Positions 7,095-13,804 of a stretch of DNA of 29,096 bases are shown here, piece after piece. Under the pieces are notes generated by a model. It made no database searches. It saw nothing but the letters and a program-made list of their open reading frames with translations, and was not told where the DNA came from. Made by a program: the position numbers and the translations under genes. This DNA comes from JAVKBW01 sp964352715 (lineage in GTDB: Bacteria; Pseudomonadota; Alphaproteobacteria; UBA8366; Aestuariispiraceae): assembly GCA_964352715.1 (NCBI GenBank), contig CAYGSU010000053.1, positions 1 to 29,096 on the forward strand, given 5' to 3'. Each line of letters opens with the position of its first letter. The stretch's first letter is position 1.

Positions 7095-10000
7095 GTCCTA
7101 TTGACGCCGCGCTGAGCCGGTCACGAACGACAATCTCCATCCTCGCTTTCCTGCTGGTGGCGGGCTTCGTCGCCTATGTAAACATTCCGAAGGAAGCCGA
7201 ACCGGACGTCAATATTCCGATCATCTATGTTTCGATGCATCACGAAGGCATTTCACCGGAAGATGCCGAACGCCTGCTTGTGCGTCCGATGGAAAAGGAA
7301 TTGCGATCCATCGAAGGCGTCAAGGAAATGCGCGCGACCGCCTATGAAAGCGGCGCCAACGTGTTGCTGGAATTCGAAGCGGGATTCGATGTCGACAGGG
7401 CGATGAACGATGTGCGCGAACAGGTTGATCTGGCCAAGCCTGACCTGCCGAGTGATACCGACGAGCCAGAAGTTCACGAAGTCAATCTCAGCCTGTTTCC
7501 GGTTCTGAACATTACCCTTTCCGGTCCGGTTCAGGAACGCGCCCTGTTGAAACTTGCGCGCGAACTGCAGGATGAGATCGAGGCGATTCCGGCCGTTCTG
7601 GAAGTCAACATCGCCGGCGAACGCGACGAGACGGTTGAACTGGTTGTCGACCCGTCGGAACTGGACAGTTACGAGATCGACGCCGGAGCCTTGCTGGAAA
7701 GCATTTCACGATCCAATCAGCTCATCGCGGCCGGCGCGCTGGATACCGGTCAGGGCCGGTTTTCGATCAAACTGCCGGGCCTGTTCGAGGACGTCACCGA
7801 TATTCTTGAAATGCCGATCAAGACGGATGGCGATGCGGTCGTGACGGTTCGCGACATCGCCACCGTCAAGCGGACCTTCAAGGACCCGCAGGTCCGCGCG
7901 CGCATCAATGGCGAACCGGCGCTTGTTCTGGAAGTAAGTAAAAGAACCGGAGCGAACCTGATCGACACGGTGGAAAAGACCCGCGCCATTGTGGCGGAAC
8001 TGAGCCAGAACTGGCCGGATGGCATTGTTATCGGATTCACGCAGGACAAATCCGACCAGATCCGCACCATGCTGTCCGACCTGCAGAACAATGTCCTGTC
8101 CGCCATCCTTCTGGTGATGATCGTGATTGTCGGCGCGCTGGGATTGCGCGGCGGACTGCTGGTTGGCATCGCCATTCCCGGATCGTTCCTCGCCGGTGTG
8201 CTGGTGCTGCACGGGCTTGGTCTGACGATGAACATCGTGGTGCTGTTTTCGCTCATTCTGGCGGTCGGCATGTTGGTCGACGGCGCCATTGTGGTGACCG
8301 AATACGCCGACCGGAAGCTGGCGGAAGGCGTTCCCAAGGCGAAGGCTTATGGACTGGCCGCGAAACGCATGGCATGGCCGATCACGGCATCGACAGCGAC
8401 TACCCTCGCCGCGTTTGCACCGCTGCTGTTCTGGCCCGGCGTGGTCGGCGAGTTCATGAAATACATGCCGATCACCCTGATCGCCACCCTGACCGCCTCG
8501 CTGGCGATGGCTCTGATTTTCCTGCCCGCGCTGGGCACGCATCTGCGCACCGTCACGACCCTGATCCTGACATTGGCCGGGGCGGCGGTCGGCGCGGCAA
8601 TCGGCGATGGCGTCGCCATTTTGTTGGGCGATGCCGTACCCCCCGCCCTGCTGATGGTGCCGTTCGGCATTGCCGGCCTGTATCTGGGATACCGGCTGGG
8701 CGGCGTCGCCGGCACCCTTCTCGACCGCCAGGAAAGCACGGGCGAGACGGCGGAAACCCTGGCGGCGAACAGCGATGCGGAAGATCTGAAGAATATCGGT
8801 GGCCTGACCGGTGGCTATGTCCGCGTTCTGTCACTGGCGCTGTCGCATCCGGCCAAAGTGCTGGCGCTGGCTTTCATCTGCCTGATCGGCGCCAATGTCG
8901 CCTATGGCGTACTCGGCCGCGGCGTCGAGTTCTTTCCCGCCGTCGAACCGGAACAGATTGTCGTCAACATCCATGGCCGCGGTAACCTGTCGGTCGATGA
9001 AAAGACCAAACTGGTCGGCGAGGTGGAACAGCGCATTCTCGACCTGAATGCCGAATACGGCGAAATGAGCGCCATTTACACCGCCGCCGGCATCTTTGAA
9101 GCACGCGACGACGAAGCCGAGGATATTATCGGCAAGATACAGATCGAATTCACCGACTGGGATACCAGACGGTCGGCGGCGATCATCAAGCAGGACATTC
9201 GCGATCATACCGCCGATCTGGCCGGTATCGTGGTTGAATTGCAGCAGGAAGAGGCCGGGCCGCCGGTCGGCAAGCCGGTCAACGTGCAACTTTCAAGCTA
9301 CGAGCCCAGTCTGCTTGAACCCGCCGTCGACAAGGTTCGCGCCTTCATGGAATCGATGGATGGTCTGAAGGATGTCGAGGATTCGAAACCGATCCCAGGC
9401 ATCGAATGGAAGTACACGGTCGACCGGGCGCAGGCTGCCAAATTCGGCGCCGACATCACCCTGATCGGCAACGTGATTCAGCTTGTCACCAAGGGTCTCA
9501 AGGTCGGTGACTACAGACCGAACGATGCCGATGACGAGGTCGATATCGTGGTTCGCTTTCCTGAAGAACGACGTTCGCTCGATCAGTTGGAAAACATCCG
9601 GATCGGGACCTCGCTCGGCATGATACCAATCGGCAATTTTGTAACCCGTACTGCCGAGCAAAAGACCGGGCTGCTGCGACGGACGGATGCCAACCGGATC
9701 ATGTTCGTCCGCTCGGAAGTAGAGGACGGCGTGCTGGTCGACGAAAAAGTCCGGCAGATCAAGGAATGGCTTGAAACGGCCGACCTGAACCCTGCCGTCA
9801 ACGTCACCTTCAAGGGCGAGGACGAGGAACAGGCTGCGGCGCAGGATTTTCTGGGCAAGGCCTTTGCCGTCGCCCTGTTCATCATGGCGATTATTCTGGT
9901 CACCCAGTTCAACAGCTTCTATTCGGGCTTCCTGATCCTGTCCGCCGTCATCATGTCGACGGTCGGTGTGTTCCTGGGCCTGCTGGCGATTGACGAGCCG

Positions 10001-10429
10001 TTCAGCATCGTCATGAGCGGGATCGGCGTGATCGCCCTGGCCGGAATCGTGGTGAACAACAACATCGTGCTGATCGACACGTTCGACCGGCTGGCGAAGA
10101 CCGAGAAAACGATCTATCTGGCGGTTCTGAAAACCGGTGCGCAGCGTTTGCGACCGGTTCTGCTGACCACGGTAACGACGATCCTCGGCCTGATGCCGAT
10201 GGTGATGCAGACCAATATCGATTTCATCAGCCGCGATGTTTCAATCGGTGCGCCGTCGACACAGTGGTGGAAGCAGTTGGCGACCGCCATCGTGTTCGGC
10301 CTTGCCTTCGCCACCGTGCTGACCCTGTTCGTGACGCCAAGCGCCCTTCTGGCACGGTCCAATTACAAGGAATGGCGTGAAAGACGTGCTGCCCGGAAAC
10401 AGCCTGCAGATGGCGTTCCGGCGGAATGA
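7091..10429 (+). CDS. RND efflux transporter permease, enlarged (1112 residues)
   Basis: An AcrB/HAE1-type proton-driven pump of 1112 residues, longer than the usual 1020-1050. TM1 (about 15-35) is followed by the first porter loop, TM2-TM6 (about 335-480), the second porter loop and TM8-TM12. In TM4 the motif is VGMLVDGAIVVTEYADR: one of AcrB's two relay Asp residues is present and the second is Gly. In TM10 GIVVNNNIVLID has Asn where AcrB has the relay Lys. Both variants are frequent in non-AcrB RND families. Between TM6 and TM7 lie about 60 extra residues (about 486-545) with two hydrophobic segments, then a polar acidic linker. It starts at GTG 7091, overlapping the adaptor's stop. Substrate is unknown; with PadR control, phenolic or amphipathic compounds are plausible. 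Confidence 0.93.
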   Translation: MSPIDAALSRSRTTISILAFLLVAGFVAYVNIPKEAEPDVNIPIIYVSMHHEGISPEDAERLLVRPMEKELRSIEGVKEMRATAYESGANVLLEFEAGFDVDRAMNDVREQVDLAKPDLPSDTDEPEVHEVNLSLFPVLNITLSGPVQERALLKLARELQDEIEAIPAVLEVNIAGERDETVELVVDPSELDSYEIDAGALLESISRSNQLIAAGALDTGQGRFSIKLPGLFEDVTDILEMPIKTDGDAVVTVRDIATVKRTFKDPQVRARINGEPALVLEVSKRTGANLIDTVEKTRAIVAELSQNWPDGIVIGFTQDKSDQIRTMLSDLQNNVLSAILLVMIVIVGALGLRGGLLVGIAIPGSFLAGVLVLHGLGLTMNIVVLFSLILAVGMLVDGAIVVTEYADRKLAEGVPKAKAYGLAAKRMAWPITASTATTLAAFAPLLFWPGVVGEFMKYMPITLIATLTASLAMALIFLPALGTHLRTVTTLILTLAGAAVGAAIGDGVAILLGDAVPPALLMVPFGIAGLYLGYRLGGVAGTLLDRQESTGETAETLAANSDAEDLKNIGGLTGGYVRVLSLALSHPAKVLALAFICLIGANVAYGVLGRGVEFFPAVEPEQIVVNIHGRGNLSVDEKTKLVGEVEQRILDLNAEYGEMSAIYTAAGIFEARDDEAEDIIGKIQIEFTDWDTRRSAAIIKQDIRDHTADLAGIVVELQQEEAGPPVGKPVNVQLSSYEPSLLEPAVDKVRAFMESMDGLKDVEDSKPIPGIEWKYTVDRAQAAKFGADITLIGNVIQLVTKGLKVGDYRPNDADDEVDIVVRFPEERRSLDQLENIRIGTSLGMIPIGNFVTRTAEQKTGLLRRTDANRIMFVRSEVEDGVLVDEKVRQIKEWLETADLNPAVNVTFKGEDEEQAAAQDFLGKAFAVALFIMAIILVTQFNSFYSGFLILSAVIMSTVGVFLGLLAIDEPFSIVMSGIGVIALAGIVVNNNIVLIDTFDRLAKTEKTIYLAVLKTGAQRLRPVLLTTVTTILGLMPMVMQTNIDFISRDVSIGAPSTQWWKQLATAIVFGLAFATVLTLFVTPSALLARSNYKEWRERRAARKQPADGVPAE

Positions 10430-10463
10430 CACCCTGCAACGGAAGCCGCTGAAACAGAAAAAA

Positions 10464-10485
10464 GGGGCATCCTTTCGGATGCCCC
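10464..10485. terminator. Rho-independent terminator between convergent genes
   Basis: A perfect 9-bp stem, GGGGCATCC (10464-10472) and GGATGCCCC (10477-10485), encloses TTTC. It is flanked by an A-run on the left and TTT on the right, so it can end transcription in both directions: the RND operon on plus and the AGCS symporter on minus. Confidence 0.9.
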
Positions 10486-10512
10486 TTTCCCGTTCCGGAA
10501 CGTCCGGACGGA

Positions 10513-11919
10513 TCAGTGCTTGAACTTCTTGATTGCGCCGGATGCCAGTCGTGAGCTGTAGGAATTCAGCTCTTTCCGGACAATTCTCATCAGGAAGTAG
10601 AGGCAGAAGATGTTCACGACCGCCATCGCGAAGATCGCCGCATCGGAGAAATCGATGACGGGACCCAGACTGGCCGCCGCGCCGATCACCACGAAGACGC
10701 AGAAGATCAGCTTGAATGTCAGTTCCGATTTCTTTCCTTCGCCGAACAGNNNNNNNNNNNNNNNNNNNNNNNNNNNNNNNNNNNNNNNNNNNNNNNNNNN
10801 NNNNNNNNNNNNNNNNNNNNNNNNNNNNNNNNNNNNNNNNNNNNNNNNNGTGCAGATCACCACTGTATCGATCAGCGGTTCAAGCAGCGAAACGAACCCT
10901 TCCGTGATCGGTTCCTTGGTTCTGACCGCAGAGTGCGCAATCGCCGCGGAACCGACACCGGCTTCGTTCGAGAATGCTGCCCGCTTGAAGCCCTGGATCA
11001 GCGCCCCGACGAAACCGCCGGCAATACCAAGACCGGTGAAAGCGCCTTCGAAAATCTGACCGAACGCCCAGCCGATCTTGTCGTAGTTGACCAGCAGGAT
11101 GATGATCGCGGCACCGACATACATGATGCCCATGAACGGAACGACCTTTTCCGTCACTTTGGCAATCGACTTCAGACCGCCGACAATCACGGCAAAAACG
11201 ATCGCCGCAAATACCAGTCCGGTGATCCAGCCCGGATAATCGCCGACAATGCCGGAAATCTGGGCATGGGCCTGATTGGCCTGGAACATGTTCCCACCGC
11301 CAAGCGCGCCCAGAATGCAGAAAATGGAAAACAGAATGGCGAGAAACCTGCCGCCGGGCAGACCCAGTTCCTTGAAGCCCTTCGAGATGTAATACATCGG
11401 GCCGCCTGAAACGGTGCCGTCTTCGTATTCGTTGCGGTATTTAACGCCGAGGGTACATTCGGTAAACTTCGACGCCATTCCCAGCAAGCCGGCAAGGATC
11501 ATCCAGAATGTCGCGCCCGGACCGCCGATACCGACAGCGACGGCGACGCCGGCAATATTCCCCAGGCCGACCGTGCCTGACAGGGCTGTCGCCAGCGCCT
11601 GAAAGTGGCTGACCTCACCCGCATCCTTCGGGTCGGAATAATCGCCTTTGACCAGAGAAATTGCGTGGCCGAAAAACCGGAACTGCACGAAACCGAAATA
11701 CAGCGTGAAAATACTTGCGGCAATCACCAGCCACATCACGATCCAGGGGAACGTTGTTCCCGGAAACGGTGCGAAAATCAGGCTCACGAACGGGCCTGTG
11801 ACCATTGCGAAAACTTCGTTGACTTTCTGGTCCAGCGTCATCGCTTCCTGAGCGACTGCCGGACTGACCAACCCAGCCATCGCCAGCAGCGACAGCGTTA
11901 TATTTTTGATTATTTGCAT
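10513..11919 (-). CDS. Sodium/alanine(glycine) symporter, AGCS family, interrupted by an assembly gap
   Basis: The readable parts encode an AGCS (Na+- or H+-coupled alanine/glycine carrier) of the inner membrane. Family motifs include GEVSHFQALATALSGTVGLGNIAGVA (given in part), GGPGATFWMILAGLLGMASKF, SGGPMYYISKG and AAFSNEAGVGSAAIAHSA. The N-terminus (MQIIKNITLSLLAMAGLVSPAVAQ, read in part) looks like a cleavable signal or extra membrane segment, as seen in several marine AGCS proteins. Exactly 100 N replace the region after LIDTVVIC and before LFGEG; related carriers have about 70 or more residues there, so the true gap is probably longer than 100 bases and the apparent open frame across it has no meaning. 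ATG 11919 is preferred over TTG 11928 because AGGGGG lies upstream. It follows the UspA gene by 13 bases. Confidence 0.92.
   Translation of the reverse strand: MQIIKNITLSLLAMAGLVSPAVAQEAMTLDQKVNEVFAMVTGPFVSLIFAPFPGTTFPWIVMWLVIAASIFTLYFGFVQFRFFGHAISLVKGDYSDPKDAGEVSHFQALATALSGTVGLGNIAGVAVAVGIGGPGATFWMILAGLLGMASKFTECTLGVKYRNEYEDGTVSGGPMYYISKGFKELGLPGGRFLAILFSIFCILGALGGGNMFQANQAHAQISGIVGDYPGWITGLVFAAIVFAVIVGGLKSIAKVTEKVVPFMGIMYVGAAIIILLVNYDKIGWAFGQIFEGAFTGLGIAGGFVGALIQGFKRAAFSNEAGVGSAAIAHSAVRTKEPITEGFVSLLEPLIDTVVICXXXXXXXXXXXXXXXXXXXXXXXXXXXXXXXXXXLFGEGKKSELTFKLIFCVFVVIGAAASLGPVIDFSDAAIFAMAVVNIFCLYFLMRIVRKELNSYSSRLASGAIKKFKH
10750..10849. other. Assembly gap of exactly 100 N
   Basis: One hundred consecutive N inside the AGCS symporter gene. 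A round 100 is the usual placeholder for a scaffold join of unknown length, so distances across this point are not reliable. Confidence 0.99.
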
Positions 11920-11932
11920 TGTATCCAACCCC

Positions 11933-12370
11933 CTAGTTTACGACCGTGACAGGAACACTGGCGGTCATGACAAGGTTCGATGCCACGCTTCCAAAGACGC
12001 GTTGCACGAAACCGCCATCTGAAGACCGCGCGACGATGATCTGCGCCGCTCCCTCTTCTTCCGCCACGGCAATCAGAGTACCGGCGGCATCGCCATGCCG
12101 AACGATACCTCTGGCATTCAGGCCCGAGGCTTTCAGTTGTTCGACGGCAGGTTCGACCATGCGTTCCATGGCCAACGCAATTTCCTGCTCACGCCGTTTG
12201 TGACGTTCAGCATTCTCTTCGGCTGTCTGGAACGAATAGGGTGACCATTCAACGACGTAAACGACCAGCAGTTCGCATGCGTCGATCAGTTCGGCCAGAC
12301 GTTTGCCGTATGCAAGGGCGCGCTGCCCCGACACATGACCATCCAGGCCCACTACGAGTTTTGTGCTCAC
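11933..12370 (-). CDS. UspA-type universal stress protein
   Basis: A 145-residue single-domain Usp. It begins KLVVGLDGHVSGQRALAYG, the alpha/beta P-loop-like start of the family, and ends with an ATP-binding style segment (VARSSDGGFVQRVFGSVASNLVMTASVPVTVV, quoted in two parts as VARSSDGG and FGSVASNLV), although the glycines are fewer than in the canonical GxxGxG(9x)GS motif. It starts at GTG 12370, with a near-ideal GGAGGA eight bases or so before. It is the first gene of a two-gene unit with the AGCS symporter. Usp proteins next to transporters can tune uptake, as TeaD does for the ectoine transporter TeaABC in Halomonas; that role here is inferred. Confidence 0.92.
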   Translation of the reverse strand: MSTKLVVGLDGHVSGQRALAYGKRLAELIDACELLVVYVVEWSPYSFQTAEENAERHKRREQEIALAMERMVEPAVEQLKASGLNARGIVRHGDAAGTLIAVAEEEGAAQIIVARSSDGGFVQRVFGSVASNLVMTASVPVTVVN

Positions 12371-12395
12371 TAACTTCCTCCTTTTTCCCCACTAA

Positions 12396-12438
12396 CGCGA
12401 TCCGACATCGCGAGAGACAACCCTACCCACATTGTGGG
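12396..12438 (-). promoter_or_regulatory. Leader/operator region of the uspA-symporter unit with two palindromes
   Basis: Two dyads lie 26-68 bases upstream of the uspA GTG: CGCGAT (12396-12401) facing ATCGCG (12407-12412), and the odd palindrome CCCACA-T-TGTGGG (12426-12438). The first would form a hairpin in the uspA leader a short way before its ribosome-binding site; the second looks like a protein-binding site. I could not assign a clear minus-strand promoter. Confidence 0.4.
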
Positions 12439-12471
12439 CTTTTCGATACCGAATCCGAAACTATTCAGTTT

Positions 12472-12500
12472 TTGCCTTTCTCTCGTGCTTTTATTATAGT
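12472..12500 (+). promoter_or_regulatory. Sigma-70-like promoter of the Lrp/AsnC gene
   Basis: TTGCCT (12472-12477) and TATAGT (12495-12500) are separated by exactly 17 bases. The palindrome AGTC-AAAAA-GACT (12498-12510) overlaps the -10 end and the expected start of transcription near 12507, a position suited to repression by the regulator itself. Confidence 0.6.
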
Positions 12501-12525
12501 CAAAAAGACTGGTTTATGGGTCTTT

Positions 12526-12587
12526 ATTTAGTCTTTTTTTGGTTTATTGTACTTTTATGCAGGCTTTATTAGGAAAAAAGACTAAAT
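12526..12587 (+). promoter_or_regulatory. Perfect 14-bp inverted repeat spanning the Lrp start codon
   Basis: ATTTAGTCTTTTTT (12526-12539) is exactly complementary to AAAAAAGACTAAAT (12574-12587); the second arm includes the first two bases of the ATG at 12586. With transcription from about 12507 both arms lie in the mRNA, so a stem could hide the start codon. The same GTCTTT/AAAGAC unit also occurs at 12520-12526 and within 12498-12510, so it may equally be an array of operator half-sites. Confidence 0.6.
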
Positions 12588-13074
12588 GAAAAGGGAATTG
12601 GATTTTATTGACCGGCGCATCCTCGAAGAACTCCAGGCAGACGGCAGGGTTTCAATTGTCGAATTGGCAAAGAGGATCAACCTGACCAAGACCCCGTGTG
12701 CGGAACGGGTTCGGCGCCTGGAAAGGCTGGGGGTGATCGCCGGTTACCGGGCAGTCCTCGATCCGTCAGCGGTTAACCTGAACCACGTCACCGTTGTTCA
12801 TGTCAGCCTCGTTCAAACCAACGACAATTCGCTCGACGATTTCAACGAGGCGGTGAAAAAGATACCGGAAGTCCAGTCCTGCCTGATGATCGCCGGACAG
12901 TTCGACTACATGCTGAAGGTGCGCACCCGTGACATCACCCATTTCCGCGAATTGCTCGGCGAACGCATCAGCAAGCTGCCAGGTGTCATGCAGACTCATT
13001 CCTTCGCGGTGATGGAAACCGTCAAGGATACCAGCTTTATCCCGATAAGGGATTCCGCGACACTTGCCCTATGA
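12586..13074 (+). CDS. Lrp/AsnC family transcriptional regulator
   Basis: A 162-residue Lrp/AsnC protein. The N-terminal helix-turn-helix (about residues 5-60) reads LDFIDRRILEELQADGRVSI and then LAKRINLTKTPCAERVRRLERLGVI, ending in the conserved GYRAVLDP hinge. The C-terminal RAM ligand-binding domain (about 70-150) has VPEVQSC-like IPEVQSCLMIAGQFDYMLKV and LPGVMQTHSFAVM. The LTKTPC recognition helix resembles PutR/BkdR-type regulators of amino-acid catabolism. It is divergent from the uspA-AGCS unit, so the likely job is to sense an amino acid and control that transporter and itself. The leader contains repeated GTCTTT/AAAGAC elements and a dyad over the start codon. The XRE-cupin gene follows on the same strand after 69 bases that hold its own candidate operators. 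Confidence 0.93.
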   Translation: MKRELDFIDRRILEELQADGRVSIVELAKRINLTKTPCAERVRRLERLGVIAGYRAVLDPSAVNLNHVTVVHVSLVQTNDNSLDDFNEAVKKIPEVQSCLMIAGQFDYMLKVRTRDITHFRELLGERISKLPGVMQTHSFAVMETVKDTSFIPIRDSATLAL

Positions 13075-13094
13075 ATGAGAAAAACTTCAACTGA

Positions 13095-13129
13095 GTGAAA
13101 ATTTGTGTTGATATTTTCACAAAGGTGAA
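13095..13129 (+). promoter_or_regulatory. Candidate operators upstream of the XRE-cupin regulator
   Basis: Three GTGAA/TTCAC half-sites lie in 35 bases. GTGAAAAT (13095-13102) faces ATTTTCAC (13113-13120) across 10 bases, and TTCAC (13116-13120) faces GTGAA (13125-13129) across AAAG. XRE-cupin regulators often bind their own promoter, so this is the best operator candidate for the regulator and the dehydrogenase genes. Confidence 0.5.
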
Positions 13130-13143
13130 CAACGATCTTCGGT

Positions 13144-13791
13144 ATGGATAAAACACCTGCCGGCCAGCCGACCCGCCCGATCCGTTCATTCACGGTTCTG
13201 GACCGGGATTCCAGCAACGATACCGAAAGTGAATTCGACGGCTCGCTCGGCGCGCAGTTGCGGGAACTCCGCAAGGTTCGGAATTTCAGCCTGGCGACAC
13301 TTGCCGAACAGACCGGCCTGTCAGTCGGGCATCTCAGCCAGATCGAACGCAATCTTTCCAGCCCGTCCGTCAAGGCGTTGCATGACATCGCCAATGCCCT
13401 GGGCGTCAACATCAGCTGGTTCTTTCAGGACAACGCCATCTCCGCCAAACCGGAACGCGCTTACATCGTCAGGGCCGGCGAACGGCGCATCCTGCATTTC
13501 AGCTCCGATATCAGTGACGAACTGCTGAGCCCCAATCTCAGCGGCCAGCTAGAACTGTTATGGAGCCGCTTTGCGCCGGGATCGACCAGCGGCGTCGAAC
13601 CCTATCGCCATAAGGGCGAAGAGGCCGGCGTGGTGATTTCAGGCACGCTGGAACTGTGGATCGGCGATGCCTGCCATACCCTGCACAAGGGCGACAGCTT
13701 CTCGTTCAAGAGCACCCTGCCCCATCGCTACAGCAACCCCGGCGACGAACCGACGGATGTCGTCTGGGCAATTACCCCTCCCTCCTACTGA
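13144..13791 (+). CDS. XRE-family regulator with C-terminal cupin domain
   Basis: A 215-residue HTH-cupin regulator. After a polar N-terminal extension, the XRE helix-turn-helix covers about residues 36-95 (LGAQLRELRKVRNFSLATLAEQ, TGLSVGHLSQIERNLSSPSV, ALHDIANALGVNISWFF). The cupin_2 domain (about 130-210) has the barrel motifs GSTSGVEPYRHKGEEAGVVI and LHKGDSFSFKSTLPHRYSN, with a conserved His in each. Relatives such as PuuR control breakdown of amines and amino acids and may bind small ligands in the cupin. No strong Shine-Dalgarno precedes the ATG, which is unusual next to its neighbours. The dehydrogenase gene starts 13 bases after its stop, so it is probably the operon's own regulator. 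Confidence 0.92.
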   Translation: MDKTPAGQPTRPIRSFTVLDRDSSNDTESEFDGSLGAQLRELRKVRNFSLATLAEQTGLSVGHLSQIERNLSSPSVKALHDIANALGVNISWFFQDNAISAKPERAYIVRAGERRILHFSSDISDELLSPNLSGQLELLWSRFAPGSTSGVEPYRHKGEEAGVVISGTLELWIGDACHTLHKGDSFSFKSTLPHRYSNPGDEPTDVVWAITPPSY

Positions 13792-13804
13792 GTCAAAGAA
13801 ACGA

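Noticed and set aside
7706..8542. Long antisense frame under the RND pump
   Set aside because: His/Gln-rich shadow of a conserved coding region in GC-rich DNA, with no family motifs or ribosome-binding site.
13667..13804. Longer frame of the FAD/GcvT dehydrogenase starting at 13667
   Set aside because: It overlaps the cupin domain of the regulator; the translation before 13805 is not FAD-domain-like, and ATG 13805 gives the normal family N-terminus.
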